Source: Cliona cf. orientalis
Lineage: Eukaryota; Porifera; Demospongiae; Clionaida; Clionaidae
NCBI GenBank assembly: GCA_963930775.1
Contig: OZ005704.1
Location: forward strand, 5,208,001 to 5,272,000
Direction of reading: 5' to 3'
Length of the DNA stretch: 64,000 bases
Made by a program: the position numbers and the translations under genes
The notes under the pieces: model-generated
The model's input: only the letters and a program-made list of their open reading frames with translations
What the model was told of the DNA's origin: nothing
Databases searched by the model: none
Part shown: positions 35,168 to 49,118 of the stretch, piece after piece
How the letters are laid out: every line of letters starts with the position of its first letter
Numbering within the stretch: position 1 is the stretch's first letter

Positions 35168-37186
35168 ACACTAAGTAGAAAAAAAGAAAAGATTTAAATA
35201 ATTAAATAATTAAATAATCTAATTCATGGGGGGTTTGGGAGTACTTGGGGAGATAATTTTTACATGGGCACGCAGAATGGGTCGAAACTAGAGATTTGAC
35301 CGGACAGATTTTTGATTCACACCTTATAATTAAAGTTACGGCCCTTTGAAGTTTCCCCATATGTTTGTACAGGGAAGCCATGCGTTTGCAATGTTTCTGC
35401 CCACGCGCTACGTGAGGGGCGGGGCCACGCGCGCACATAAACGACCATTACCAATTTTTTTGACAAAATTGAAATTTAGGCTGCCTGCTTGCATTGTATG
35501 GTTCCACTATGCACCCAGCTCGATTATATGGTGGTTTTTGGACAATTTTTTTCTGCTTAGTGTTCAGGTCGCCTTGAAAAAAAAATTAAACACTAAGTAG
35601 TTACACACTAAGTAGAAAAAAACAAAATATAATAATTTGTGGGGGAACTGGGAGCACCTGGGGAGATAATTTTTACTTGGGCACGCAGAATGGGTCGAAA
35701 CTAGAGATTTGACCTTGGGGAATTTTGATTCATGCCTTACAATTAAAGTTACGGCCCTTTCATTTTCCCATATGTTTGTATAGGGAAGCCATGCGTTTAC
35801 AATGTTTCCGCCCACGCGCTACGTGAGGGGCGGGGCTTCGCGCGCACATAAACGTGACGACCTATACCAACTTTTGATGAAATTGAAGTTTAGGCTGCCT
35901 AGTTTGCATTGTATGGTTCTATGCATCCAGCTCGATTATGGGGTGGTTTCTGGACAATTTTTTTTCTGCTTAGTGTGTGGTCCCCTTGAAAAAAAAAAAA
36001 GATTTTTAATTAATTAATTCAGGGAGGAACTGGGAGCACTTGGGGACATAATTTTTGCACCGGCGCGCAGAATGGATCGAATGCAGAAATTTGACCTTCA
36101 GGAATTTTGATTCACGCCTTAGAATCAAAGTTACGGCCCTTTGAAGTTTCCCCATATGTTTGTACAGGGAAGCCATGCGTTTGCAATGTTTCCGCCCACG
36201 CGCTACGTGAGGGGCGGGGCCACGCGCGCACATAAACGTGACGACCTTTACCAACTTTTTGACAAAATTGAAATTTAGGCTGCCTGCTTGCATTGTATGG
36301 CTCCACTATGCACCCAGCTCAATTATAATGGTGGTTTTTGGACAATTTTTTTTCTGCTTAGTGTTCAGGTCGCCTTGTTAAACACTAAGTAGAAAAAAAA
36401 AAAATAACTTTAATTAATTAATTCAGGGGGGAATTGGGAGCACCTGGGGACATGATTTTTGTACCGGCGCGCAGAATGGATCAAATGCAGAAATTTGACC
36501 TTCAGGAATTTTGATTCACGCCTTAGAATCAAAGTTACGGCCCTTTGAAGTTTCCCCATATGTTTGTACAGGGAAGCCATGCGTTTGCAATGTTTCCGCC
36601 CACGCGCTACGTGAGGGGCGGGGCCACGCGCGCACATAAACGTGACGACCTTTACCAACTTTTTGACAAAATTGAAATTTAGGCTGCCTGCTTGCATTGT
36701 ATGGTTCCACTATGCACCCAGCTCGATTATATGGTGGTTTTTGAACAATTTTTTTTTTTCTGCTTAGTGTTCAGGTCGCCTTGTTAAACACTAAGTAGAA
36801 AAAAAAAAAAGATTTTTAATTAATTAATTCAGGGGGGAACTGGGAGCACTTGGGGACATAATTTTTGCACCGGCGCGCAGAATGGATCGAATGCAGAGAT
36901 TTGACCTTCAGGAATTTTGATTCACACCTTAGAATCAAAGTTACGGCGCTTTGAAGTTTCCCATATGTTTGTACAGGGAAGCCATGCGTTTGCAATGTTT
37001 CCGCCCACGCGCTACGTGAGGGGCGGGGCCACGCGCGCACATAAACGTGACGACCTTTACCAACTTTTTGATAAAATTGAAATTTAGGCTGCCTGCTTGC
37101 ATTGTATGGTTCCACTATGCACCCAGCTCGATTATATGGTGGTTTTTGGACAATTTTTTTTTCTGCTTAGTGTTCAGGTCGCCTTG
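35168..37186 (+). mobile_element. Five head-to-tail A-type ACACTAAG-family units
   Basis: Unit limits by eye: 35168-35576, 35590-35988, 35989-36377, 36378-36783, 36784-37186. Each opens near ACACTAAGTAGAAAAA (or its trace) and closes with TTTTCTGCTTAGTGT plus ACAGG-like CAGGTCGCCTTG. The opening is the inverse of the CTGCTTAGTGT close, so the unit has short TIRs. The core carries ACGCGCTACGTGAGGGGCGG and ACGTGACGACC. Units 3 to 5 form a closer subgroup (CACCGGCGCGCAGAATGGAT or near variants), pointing to recent local amplification. Recurring 64-100 residue open frames on the minus strand come from the repeat itself. Confidence 0.85.
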
Positions 37187-38272
37187 TTATACACTAAGTA
37201 GAAATTAAACACTAAGTAGAAAAAAAGACACAAAATTAATTCATGGAGGGATTGGGAGCACTTGGAAACGTAATTTTTACATGGGCACGCAGAATGGGTC
37301 GAAAAACGAGATTTGACATGAGAAAATTTTGATTCACGCCTTAGAATTAAAGTTACGGCCCTTTAAAGTTCACCCATATGTTTGTATAGGGAAGCCACGT
37401 CTTTGCAATGTTTTGAGTCCCGGTGTGCGTTATTTAGAAAATCGCTAGGCCAGTACATGCAAAGGCAACCATGCAGCTGGTATTGTATCCAGAGGCTTGC
37501 TGAATGGATGGAGAATCAGCCGCAGCAGTAGCTCTCCCGTTTTTGCTGAGAGGTAGGTGGCATAATACAGCTACAATTTTACATTGTACATGCATGGATG
37601 TGTGGGAAAGTACATCGAGTTGAGAACGTGACATCAGTGTTGTGTTGTGCTTTTCCCCTAGCCTTGTGTTTGTGCTGTGGTGATCTTGAGTACTAGTAGG
37701 AAGTAACGTGTTGCAGGGGCCAATGGTACTGAACCTCAACACTGATCATATACTCTGAGTTTTCTAGGCTCTACTAGGAGTATATATAGCGGACGGCCTG
37801 CTTTCATTGTATGGGTCTACTATTAAGCATCCAGCTCCACTATGTGGTGGTTTCTTAGATGTTGTTACTATAGTAATATATGATTTCCAACAAGCTCTAA
37901 CTGCGCTGCAGGCGCAATTAGAGCGGGTGGAAATCATCTAAGGTACTTGGTATTGTTACTATGGTATACCAATGCTAAATCGTACAGGCACTGTACACTG
38001 ATTAAATTATTGTGAGCTAGGGTACGTAGCTGTTTTGAACATGACTTGACTATGGATGCTCTACTGAAGAATGGTTTTAGTAACATTAGATGTTGTTACC
38101 ATAGTAATATATACCAAATGTACATAAAATATTGCAGTGTATGCATCTACATGATAAACGATCAATATAAAGTAAGCCTAAGTGCATATTAATTTGTGCG
38201 AACCTATAAAATGCAGGTACGTATACTTATCTGCCGCAGTTTTTTTTTCTGCTTAGTGTTCACGGTAGCTTG
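37187..38272 (+). mobile_element. Long (B-type) ACACTAAG-family unit, copy B3
   Basis: It opens with a doubled ACACTAAGTAGAAA and has the B-type block order (GTGTGCGTTATTTAGAAAAT, CCTAGCCTTGTGTTTGTGCT, ATGCTCTACTGAAGAATGG). The palindrome around GCTCTAACTGCG...CGCAATTAGAGC is at about 37892-37924. It is embedded in the A-type array without gaps. Confidence 0.8.
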
Positions 38273-39450
38273 AAAAAAAAAAAGAATTTATATAATTAAT
38301 TAATGTTTGGGGGGTTGGGGAGTACTTGGGGAGATAATTTTTACATGGGCACGCAGAATGGGTCGAAACTAGATATTTGACCTTGGGGAATTTTGATTCA
38401 CGCCTTAGAATCAAAGTTACGGCCCTTTGAAGTTTCCCCATATGTTTGTACAGGGAAGCCATGCGTTTGCAATGTTTCCGCCCACGCGCTACGTGAGGGG
38501 CGGGGCCACGCGCGCACATAAACGTAACGACCTTTACCAACTTTTTGACAAAATTGAAATTTAGGCTGCCTGCTTGCATTGTATGGTTCCACTACTATGC
38601 GCCCAGCTCGATTATATGGTGGTTTTTGGACAATTTTTTTTTCTGCTTAGTGTTCAGGTCGCCTTGAAAAAAAAGAATTTATATAATTAATTAATGTTTG
38701 GGGGGTTGGGGAGCACTTGGGGAGATAATTTTTACATGAGCACGCAGAATGGGTCGAAACTAGAGATTTGACCTTGGGGAATTTTGATTCACGCCTTAGA
38801 ATTAAAGTTACGGCCCTTTGAAGTTCTCCCATATGTTTGTATAAGAAGCCATGCATTTGCAATGTTTTCCACCCACGCGCTACGTGTGGGGCGGGGCCAC
38901 GCGCACACATTAACGTGACGACCATTACCCACTTTGATCAAAATTGATGTACAGGCTGCCTGCTTGCATTGTATGGCTCTAGTATGCATCCAGCTCAACT
39001 ATGTGGCGGTTTTCGAACAATTTTTTTTTCTGCTTAGTGTTCTGGTCGCCTTGAAAAAAAAAAAAAAAAAAAAGATTTTTAATTAATTAATTCAGGGGGG
39101 AACTGGGAGCACTTGGGGACATAATTTTTGCACCGGCGCGCAGAATGGATCAAATGCAGAGATTTGACCTTCAGGAATTTTGATTCACGCCTTAGAATCA
39201 AAGTTATGGCCCTTTGAAGTTTCCCCATATGTTTGTACAGGGAAGCCATGCATTTGCAATGTTTCCGCCCACGCGCTACGTGAGGGGCATGGCCACGCGC
39301 GCACATAAACGTGACGACCTTTACCAATTTTTTTGACAAAATTGAAATTTAGGCTGCCTGCTTGCATTGTATGGTTCCACTATGCACCCAGCTCGATTAT
39401 ATGGTGGTTTTTGGACCATTTTTTTTCTGCTTAGTGTTCAGGTCGCCTTG
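38273..39450 (+). mobile_element. Three further A-type units
   Basis: Units 38273-38666, 38667-39053 and 39054-39450. The first two share a private head (AATTTATATAATTAATTAAT then GTTTGGGGGGTTGGGGAG). The third belongs to the CACCGGCGCGCAGAATGGAT subgroup of 35989-37186. All end in CTGCTTAGTGTTC-GGTCGCCTTG and a poly-A run. Confidence 0.85.
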
Positions 39451-40321
39451 AAAAAAAAAAAAAAAAAAATGCCATGGTTCCGACACATACTCACAATAAT
39501 GATATTCACTTTTGCTCACTAACGGGTAATACACAGCCCCCAGAGCCCCCAGGTTTACACGGTATATCAGTGGCGTAGGAAACGAGGAGGCTCCAGGGGC
39601 TGGCCCCCCGGCCCCCCTGTTAGCAGTGTCAGTCCAAGCCTTCTCAGAGTAGCCGCAAAACCCTTGGGAAGTTCTCTCAGCCCAGTATTGTTTAATACAA
39701 CACAGATTTCTTACCCGGCCTGATTATGAGTAAAATGTGCCTCAATAGCTGCCAAATCTATTCTCTACTTGACCTACAGTTCGTTTTTCATCAAGATAGC
39801 AGCCTCGATCGTGCAAAAATGGGCGTGGTTTGACACAAAGTATAATAGCCGTGGTCATAAAAATTTGCGTGCGCCCCCCCAACCGTTCACGTGCGCACAA
39901 AAAGTGGACGTGTTGCCCCACGTCACGATCTAAAGCCTTGAAAGCAAGTTGAAATCCATGAGAAAAGTAAGATCCAGCGCCATACCCCACCCATCCACCC
40001 CTCATACTTCTTGCAAATCGAGAAAACTCGTTTCTCACTGAGTCAGAATGGCAACAACAAACTTGAACAGTATTTGTCGATCGCAGTCGGCTTCTTTCGA
40101 TGTTACAACATTAGATCTACACGATTCATCTCCGTTCCAGCTTTAGATTTGGTCCTAGTTCACAAATGCAAACATTTTAGCTAGCTACCAGCTACACTCG
40201 CAAATGGAATTCTTTTCGGAACGCGTGGCAGCAAAATTGCATACCAAGGTCATGTGACTATAGCGTAAATGCGCGTCATGTCCAACCTCCTCTAGCAGAT
40301 CAGAGGGGTCAAACTCACACA
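39451..40321. other. Intergenic; solitary CAGTGGCGTAGGAAA end
   Basis: A hAT-like left end, CAGTGGCGTAGGAAACGAGG, starts near 39571 but no matching right end was found. No gene supported. Confidence 0.35.
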
Positions 40322-40330
40322 AGCTCAGAC

Positions 40331-43056
<2,726 letters not shown>

Positions 43057-43065
43057 AGCTCAGAC

Positions 43066-43530
43066 ACTAAAAATAGGGGCATTTCAGCTAATGAAGGTAG
43101 AGCTCTGTTCAGGAATACGCCTGCAGTTGCCCAGTATAAGCAATGAATCAGGTACAATCACCCAAGACTGGAGGCATCAACCCCACAAGACAGTTACTAA
43201 AATAAGGAGGAGGGAAGGAATACTCCCACAAGTGGTGTGCTTTGTCAAGATCCACGACCATGGTCAAGATACAGTCACGGGGCCAAGAGGCGTGTCCAAG
43301 CATTTGCACATGTGCAGTTAATCAGCGGTCAAAGGGATTAGTAGCCTCGGAGCAAAAAATCAGCTGTCAAGTTGCTAATTGTTTAACTGGGTGCAAATTA
43401 TCAAAAAATGTAGTGCTATTAATAGTTGTACTAACCTAGCTAGGTACTATTCCTTGTAGACAGTCTATGTAGCTATAGCTATGTAGTGATATAATATACA
43501 TGACATAATATTATTATTATATTACTGGCT
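43066..43530. other. Intergenic, no gene recognised
   Basis: No coding, RNA or repeat signal was recognised apart from AT-rich runs near 43500. Confidence 0.4.
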
Positions 43531-43538
43531 GTGACAGT

Positions 43539-43791
43539 CAGTGGCGTAGCTAGAGCTAGAAGTCTGGTAGGGCACAAATAATATTAGCTATTATGTTAAA
43601 TGGTCGCTAAGTTTGACTACACCCCAAATTAACATTGCTGAATCTCAATCTTTAGCATACAATCTGGATTATTTCTGCCCTATTTTCATAGAATTGAAGG
43701 GCTGACACGATCAATGGTTAAGTAGTAAGCATTACTAGAACAAAGTTGGTCTGGCCTGGCCCTACTAGGCCCACCCCTGGCTACGCCACTG
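43539..43791. mobile_element. 253-bp hAT-type MITE with 8-bp target duplication
   Basis: The ends CAGTGGCGTAGC and GGCTACGCCACTG are inverted repeats. The 8-mer GTGACAGT flanks it at 43531-43538 and 43792-43799, the standard hAT duplication length. It abuts the left edge of the first sulfatase duplication block. Confidence 0.85.
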
Positions 43792-44095
43792 GTGACAGTG
43801 TAGTGAAACATGCATACGTAACTGTGACAGGCTATAATATTATTATAGGTAAACAACAAAACTACACGATGTCATGCATAGGATGAGTGCACAGGTGCAT
43901 GGATTGGGTGCAAATGAGCCCACATGCATGCACCCCACTGGCTACACCACTGCAATGCAACTACATGCATAAACCAATAAGGTTATAACAGTGATACAAG
44001 AAAACCAACATTCATAGTAAAGTATGATTACCACAAATCAAGGCATGAAAAACATAACATTAGCACAAACACACAAACAACACAAATTAACTATA

Positions 44096-44101
44096 TTTAT
44101 T
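44096..44101 (-). terminator. Candidate polyadenylation signal for sulfatase copy 1
   Basis: AATAAA on the minus strand about 280 bases after the stop codon, overlapping a second AATAAA. The hexamers are conserved in copy 2 at 57053-57058. Position in an AT-rich stretch makes this tentative. Confidence 0.4.
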
Positions 44102-44382
44102 TATTACTTATGCATGTAGCAACAGTCCAATTCATTACACTTCCGAATCAGTTGATAATCTGGTGAATATTAGCTAATAACTGCATGGCGGAGATTGCCA
44201 TTGCTCTAGCTACTATATTATATTATTATTATATACATCAATATAATATTATATTAAACTTAGCAATAATAGCACTTGTGAAGTTCAATTCAGAGATATG
44301 TACTTATAAATTACTTACACAATACTGTACATTTTGTCTTGCACCTTCAGTGGTGTGTTCAACAAATTACAAAAATTATTGG

Positions 44383-45888
44383 CTACCCCTTCCAGGGTTG
44401 CCAGTAGCCTCCGTGATCATTCATGTACTTGCACACATCAGCAGATTTGGGTAATTCTTGCTCAGAATGGAATCCAAGATCCTGCATGTGCCTTGGCTCC
44501 TTGGAATACTCATTATAATGAAGCAGAAGTTCTTGCAACTTCTGGGGCTCAGCTTCAGATAACTCATTGCGTTCCTCAGGATCATCTATGATGTTGTAGA
44601 GGCAGTATGGGCTGCAGTCAATATCGTTGGCTACAGTTTCACAAGGATAGTTCAGTGGTGAATGCATGGCACGGCTGCAGTATGTCCCTTGAGCTCCAAC
44701 AATCAGCTTGTAGTCGCCAACAATTATTGCACCCTTGTTATTATAATTGTAGCCAAGAACGATCTCCTTATGAGGTGAAGTTGTGTTTTCTCCTGTAAGT
44801 ATTGGCCATATGTCTACTCCATCGACTGGGAACTTGCCTGGTCCTGAGTCCCTTGGATCCACTCCTGCTAGATTGCAGAAGGTTGTGTACCAGTCTGCTA
44901 TGTGTATAAATCCTTCAGTTTTCTTCCCTCGTATCTCGTCTGGTAGTAAGCCTCCATTAGCAAATGCTAAGGCTCGGACCCCTCCTTCAAAGAAAGTTGC
45001 TTTAGCACCCTTCAGTGGGTAATTGCTTCCCTTGCAGGGAGCTGCCCCATTGTCAGACGATATGATCATTATGGTGTTGTTCCACATGTCGTAATGCTTC
45101 AGCAGCTCAACTATGTGCCCAGTTACATTGTCAACTACACTCACCATTGCTTGATAAGTACGACGGAAATCACATGTGGAATTCTTTGGGTAAATATCCA
45201 GCCACTTCTCAGGTGCTTGAAATGGACTGTGTACATTTTGTGGAGCAAAATAAAGGAACATAGGTGTGTCATTTGATTGACGATTGGCAAATATCCGACT
45301 GAGTTCATCACGATACAGGTATGAACTATACATTCCATTGCGACCATCTGGAGCATGATTCATCCACATGTCAGTGGCACAACGATGAAACTGATTCATG
45401 TGATCTCCAACTCCATTCAGAATTCCAAACGATGTTTTAAATCCCCTGTTTACTGGTAGAAACTTTTTCTCGACAAAACCCTGGTGCCACTTTCCAACAA
45501 TGTGTGTATCATAGCCAGCCAGTTTGAGTTTTGCTGGCAGCATCATCATATTGCTGTTTGTTCCCAGTGGCGTATGCGGATGCATGTTGAATTGATGCAC
45601 ATGATGAGGCCAGCGACCGGTCAACAGAGAAGCTCTCGATGGAGAACACAAATTGAAGACATAGTGACGATCGAGAATAAGACCAGTTCTTGCTAGCATA
45701 TCAAAGTTCGGGGTCTTCACGGCAGGATTGCGGAATCCAACATCAGAGTATCCCCAGTCATCGATAAACACAAAGACAATGTTGGGTTTAGTGGTTTCGT
45801 TTGAAGCATCAGCTGCTGTGGCACATAAGAAGACGGATGCAAGGTACATGAGATAAAAGTTAGCCATCCAGTATTCTGGACATCCCAT
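44383..45888 (-). CDS. Arylsulfatase B-like sulfatase, copy 1
   Basis: Predicted to hydrolyse sulfate esters, probably on glycosaminoglycan-type or other sulfated glycans, in the secretory/lysosomal route. From the chosen ATG (MGCPEYWMANFY; 501 residues) a signal peptide ends near CATAADA. A second candidate ATG is at 45867; the longer open frame from 45966 adds residues not conserved in copy 2. Metal-binding DDWGYSD is at 43-49. The formylglycine motif CSPSRASLLTGR starts at Cys81, then GKWHQGF, NVHSPFQAP, SSDNGA and LKGAKATFFEGGVRA supply the expected Lys, His, Asp/Asn and Lys. The length is close to human ARSB. A single exon, with AATAAA (minus strand) at 44096-44101 downstream. A sulfatase-modifying factor (SUMF1) elsewhere in the genome would be needed. 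Natural substrate unknown. Confidence 0.93.
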   Translation of the reverse strand: MGCPEYWMANFYLMYLASVFLCATAADASNETTKPNIVFVFIDDWGYSDVGFRNPAVKTPNFDMLARTGLILDRHYVFNLCSPSRASLLTGRWPHHVHQFNMHPHTPLGTNSNMMMLPAKLKLAGYDTHIVGKWHQGFVEKKFLPVNRGFKTSFGILNGVGDHMNQFHRCATDMWMNHAPDGRNGMYSSYLYRDELSRIFANRQSNDTPMFLYFAPQNVHSPFQAPEKWLDIYPKNSTCDFRRTYQAMVSVVDNVTGHIVELLKHYDMWNNTIMIISSDNGAAPCKGSNYPLKGAKATFFEGGVRALAFANGGLLPDEIRGKKTEGFIHIADWYTTFCNLAGVDPRDSGPGKFPVDGVDIWPILTGENTTSPHKEIVLGYNYNNKGAIIVGDYKLIVGAQGTYCSRAMHSPLNYPCETVANDIDCSPYCLYNIIDDPEERNELSEAEPQKLQELLLHYNEYSKEPRHMQDLGFHSEQELPKSADVCKYMNDHGGYWQPWKG

Positions 45889-46010
45889 ATGCCGTAAAAT
45901 TTCAACCGCGATATTAATAAATTGTCTGTAATATAATGATTCATTATTATAATAGCTGCTCTTCACACTGAGTTCAGCTATAATTTACTCAATATGCTGC
46001 TATTCTACAG

Positions 46011-46403
46011 GTAGCGATTCCGGACGCCTAATTTTTTGGCTCAATGGTGCACGTGCAAACTGGCGGCAATAGCAATTTAGAGCTAGCTATATTATGGTTA
46101 AGGTATCGATAGCTCCCGCTCAGTGAGGCCTATTCAGTGATACGTGATTTTTTTGTTGTTGTTGTTAAAAGGCTGAAATAATATTATACGCATGCCCGAG
46201 TTAGCTACGCGCCGACTATTGGTTTTTCCATACAAATTTCCATAGAGCTAAAAATTAAATCTGCAAGGCGTGTACTCAACCGATTTTCTTTGTTTCGGGG
46301 CTCCTAAGCTATCTTGTGTTTTTTGTTGTCAATCCCTTCCGTTGCTAAGTTATAATTGCTTTTTAATATGTGCCTAGGTCGATCGATCATCCGGAATCGC
46401 TAC
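46011..46403. mobile_element. TACAG-flanked TIR element upstream of sulfatase copy 1
   Basis: The ends GTAGCGATTCCGGA and TCCGGAATCGCTAC are perfect inverse repeats, flanked by TACAG at 46006-46010 and 46404-46408. It starts about 120 bp upstream of the sulfatase ATG, so it may contribute promoter sequence. The same element in the same place is at 58845-59215. A 5-bp duplication does not identify a superfamily by itself. Confidence 0.7.
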
Positions 46404-46685
46404 TACAGGTGTCATGAATGGTACATACAACATTGCAATTACTCACTTGTCTCGCGATGTTCTAGAGTTTGATTAACGTGGGCAACATAAATCTCTATTA
46501 GTCTCGCGCGCCACACCCCCAATCCGAGGGAATGGGGTGTGGCGCTTGAGAGCCATAATAATATTATACGAAGCTTCCAATGGAATGCGAGATCCCGTTT
46601 GTTACTGCTGATCATCAACCACATCTAATTTCAAAGGCATGGCACCACATACCACGCATTTTTACGTCCATACTGTATTAGAATA

Positions 46686-47042
46686 GAATCCCGTTATATA
46701 CCCGAAACCCGCGCGCTCCGCGCGCAATAGGCGCACGACCCAGCCCCCGTAGGGGGCTGGGCTAAATCACACAGTATTATAATATGAACGCTAAGGCTAG
46801 GTAGGGTTTTGGTTTAGGGTAGTGTTTGACACACAAGGGTTAGTACTACTATTGTCTATAAAGTCGTGACAAAAGAGCAACCGGCAGCGGCGTTCACCGT
46901 GGTGCAGTGGCTAAGGCTCTGGTCTATGGATCCATGGACCCCAGTTCGATCCTCGCTCCATTTATTGACTTTCTTTTTTTTTTCCCTTATACTCTGGAAA
47001 TTTTCTAAGTTGGGAGCGGGTTTCGGGTATATAACGCCGCTC
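46686..47042. mobile_element. 357-bp TIR element, 9-bp target duplication, tRNA-like interior
   Basis: The inner parts of the ends are inverse repeats (CGTTATATACCCGAAACCCG); the outermost few bases differ. The 9-mer ATTAGAATA lies at 46677-46685 and 47043-47051. In the duplicated block near 59500-59510 the site occurs once (AATAGAATA, then TCTCTGAAG), an empty site. Interior 46893-46960 is tRNA-like. No protein is encoded. Confidence 0.8.
46893..46960 (+). repeat. tRNA-like (Pol III promoter) sequence
   Basis: A-box-like TGGTGCAGTGG at 46900-46910 and B-box-like AGTTCGATCCT at 46943-46953, with tRNA-like spacing. The T stem and acceptor stem do not pair, so it is not called as a functional tRNA. 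It probably derives from a SINE head. Confidence 0.5.
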
Positions 47043-47089
47043 ATTAGAATATCCCCGCTAGCCTAGCCACACCCTTGTTACGACGCAAA

Positions 47090-47460
47090 TGCGATCTATC
47101 AACACTTAGAAAAATTCGACAGGGAAAAAAATCAAAGTGTACGGCAAGATTCGAACCCGCTCCATTCCGTCCCATACATAAGAGCCCAATCACTCGGCCA
47201 CCACCGTTGTTGCTGCCGATAGCCGTTATTTCAACTACACAATCCAGCCCCTCCCACACTAACCCTGCTAATCATTCACAACCCAGCCCCAGACCTCCCA
47301 GCCCCTCCAGTCCACGTATACGCAAACCCTAGAGACTAACCCTGCTAACCATTCGCAACCCATCCCCAGACGGGTAAGTGGAAAAGCCGGACACGGGCGG
47401 ACACGGATTCGGACGCGGACGCGGACACGGACTCGGATTCGGACACGAACACAGCGAAAA
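47090..47460 (-). repeat. tRNA-derived SINE-like repeat plus CGGACA minisatellite
   Basis: On the minus strand GGTTCGAATCT (47148-47158, B box) and TGGCCGAGTGA (47190-47200, A box) give a Ser/Leu-tRNA-like head, and the T stem can pair with wobbles. Beside it are C-rich direct repeats (CCCCTCCCACACTAACC, CACAACCCAGCCCCAGACCT) and a GCGGACACGGATTCGGAC-type hexamer array (47388-47455). The same C-rich and hexamer blocks recur at 48680-48775 in a different arrangement. Confidence 0.5.
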
Positions 47461-48556
47461 GTGGTAAAGGTCGTCATCGCCTGGAGTGCCAGGATACGCA
47501 GGCATGCCCATTGTACTTTGGCTAGAGACCCTAGATAGCTAAGAAGATGCTCCTGCATAATACCGGTAGCCAGGAAATTTTGATATTCAGCCCCAAGACA
47601 GTTCAGTCATTGCCATACCCTGTAGCTACAATTACTTTCCCTGTGGCCATGACCATTCATTACTCGGGGTGAATGTTGGTTGGGATTCCCATGATATTGA
47701 CAATGAAAGACATGATAATAAGTATTAATCATTGTCGCTACCATGGTAGCTACCACATGGAATCAGTGGACTCAGATTACTAAAATTCAGAGAGATTACA
47801 GTGGGGTTGAAGTGCTGAGAGAACAGTACACACTAAACTATATAGCAATCTATGAACACTAATGTCAAGTTATCAGTAACTGTTCTGAGATCTTTCCTCG
47901 ATCTGCTTTACACTGCCTTCCAAGTTCACCATGGTAGAGTGAGATGACAATCATTACAACTGATATCTCTGTCTTCACCTTCAAGCAATTCCGATGTCAA
48001 CTGTGTATGATTAGAAAATTTTTCTTTACTGGCCTACCCCCACCTGTATTGAGCTGTGTCCGCATTCCATTAGTACTATGATACTTATACATATATTCTG
48101 AATGGAATGTGGACACAGTTCAATACAGTTTGAGTAGGCCAGTGATCGTTAATTATGTATAGCTTAAGGTGTGCCTATTCAACTCAGATCACAGGAAGCA
48201 AACACACATGCACACACCATACATACATAGATTAGCTAGATTGTAACATGATCATGCATAAGGATAATAATTTATAAGTTTCAAATTGCTACCGTGAGAT
48301 CTTTAATAATACTCATAGCTACCATATGGCACTCACAAGTTCCTTAAGCAAGAATAGCTACCAATCACCATAATCTACTGAAAACTTTGGATTGAATATT
48401 TATAGCTAGAAGGATGAGGACCTGCTGGCCAGACTACCCCAGTCTGCTTTTTATTCTGACCTAAATAAAGGCCCACACACTTATATGAGACTAATAATTA
48501 TCATCTTCATACTTAGATATACCATATACCATCTTGGGAAGTATCCTGGATGACCC
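47461..48556. other. Intergenic with a 116-bp inverted repeat
   Basis: At 48028-48143 arms of about 45 bp (ACTGGCCTAC, CTGTATTGAGCTGTGTCCGC, ATTCCATT, with inverse) face each other around a 25-bp loop. It looks like a small hairpin element; no target duplication was found. No gene supported. Confidence 0.5.
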
Positions 48557-48565
48557 CTTTCATAG

Positions 48566-48635
48566 TAGTCTCGCAAGCCAGCCCCTCCTAACGCAAAACG
48601 CTTTTTGCGTTAGGAAGGGCTGGCTTGCGAGACTA
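48566..48635. mobile_element. 70-bp palindromic micro-element with 9-bp target duplication
   Basis: TAGTCTCGCAAGCCAGCCCC and its near-perfect inverse form one hairpin, flanked by CTTTCATAG at 48557-48565 and 48636-48644. Same termini as 14062-14163. At 70 bp it is among the smallest elements in the window. Confidence 0.85.
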
Positions 48636-48659
48636 CTTTCATAGTGCATGGTTGCAATG

Positions 48660-48800
48660 CAACATCGTGACGACCCTTTCCTGGAGTCCGTGTCCGCGTC
48701 CGAATCCGTGTCCGCCCGAGCCCCTCCCACACTAACCATTCGCAACCCATCCCTGACCTCCCAGCCCCTCCCATCCATATCGTCCAGCGATCGCGGCGGC
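48660..48800. repeat. Second copy of the CGGACA / CCCCTCCCACACTAACC repeat
   Basis: TGACGACCCTTTCCTGGAGT leads into GTCCGTGTCCGCGTCCGAAT and then CCCCTCCCACACTAACCATT, as in 47245-47475 but with the hexamer block reversed relative to the C-rich block. Confidence 0.5.
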
Positions 48801-48879
48801 GTACGTACCGGCGTATCGCGAACGGGTCGGGATCGCATTTGCGTCGTAACAACCCTTCAATCTCACCGTGCGCATGAAC

Positions 48880-49118
48880 ATAATTGACGAGTGCAGGTGA
48901 TTTGTCTGAAACTCGATCTTTTTGCATGACAGCGTTATTCGTGGCCATCATTTCTCCAAAGATATCGAGATTCCACATACTTTCCAGCCGATCCAGGTCA
49001 GGTTCTTAGAACGCCACGCCTATTCAGCGCATGCGCTTAATAAACAATAGCTTATATTATATGACGAGAAGAGAGCATGCGCTTAATAGCGGGGTGCGCT
49101 TAATAACCAGAGTTTAAG
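48880..49118 (-). mobile_element. CCTTAAAC-ended MITE of the 7990-8419 family, partial
   Basis: Read on the minus strand it begins CCTTAAACTCTGGTTATTAA next to TA at 49119-49120. It follows the 7990-8230 sequence closely (AATAGGCGTGGCGTTCTA, TTTGGAGAAATGATGGCCAC). The far end is not recognisable; similarity fades near 48880. Confidence 0.7.

Larger units (their letters stand above)
43796..47069. repeat. Segmental duplication, copy 1
   Basis: This block aligns with 54652-59541 from the shared ACAGTGTAGTGAAACATGCA to CTAGCCTAGCCACACCCTT. It covers the sulfatase gene, its 3' flank and its upstream region. Copy 1 carries a private insertion at 46686-47042; copy 2 carries a private insertion at 54839-56950. 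Both copies share the TACAG-flanked element upstream of the gene, so that insertion predates the duplication. Confidence 0.85.

Noticed and set aside
35202..39367. Recurring 60-108 residue minus-strand frames (MEPYNASRQPKFQF-, MQAGSLNFNFVKKL-type)
   Set aside because: They are the same stretch of the A-type repeat read in two overlapping frames. Frames are broken or shifted in many units, and the unit is otherwise a non-autonomous TIR element.
45889..45966. Longer N-terminus of sulfatase copy 1 starting at 45966
   Set aside because: The extra residues are not conserved in copy 2 and would place a charged stretch before the signal peptide. The ATG at 45888 is shared by both copies.
46893..47206. 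Two functional tRNA genes
   Set aside because: A- and B-box-like blocks are present, but acceptor stems do not pair (and the T stem of the first does not), so they are called SINE-like remnants.
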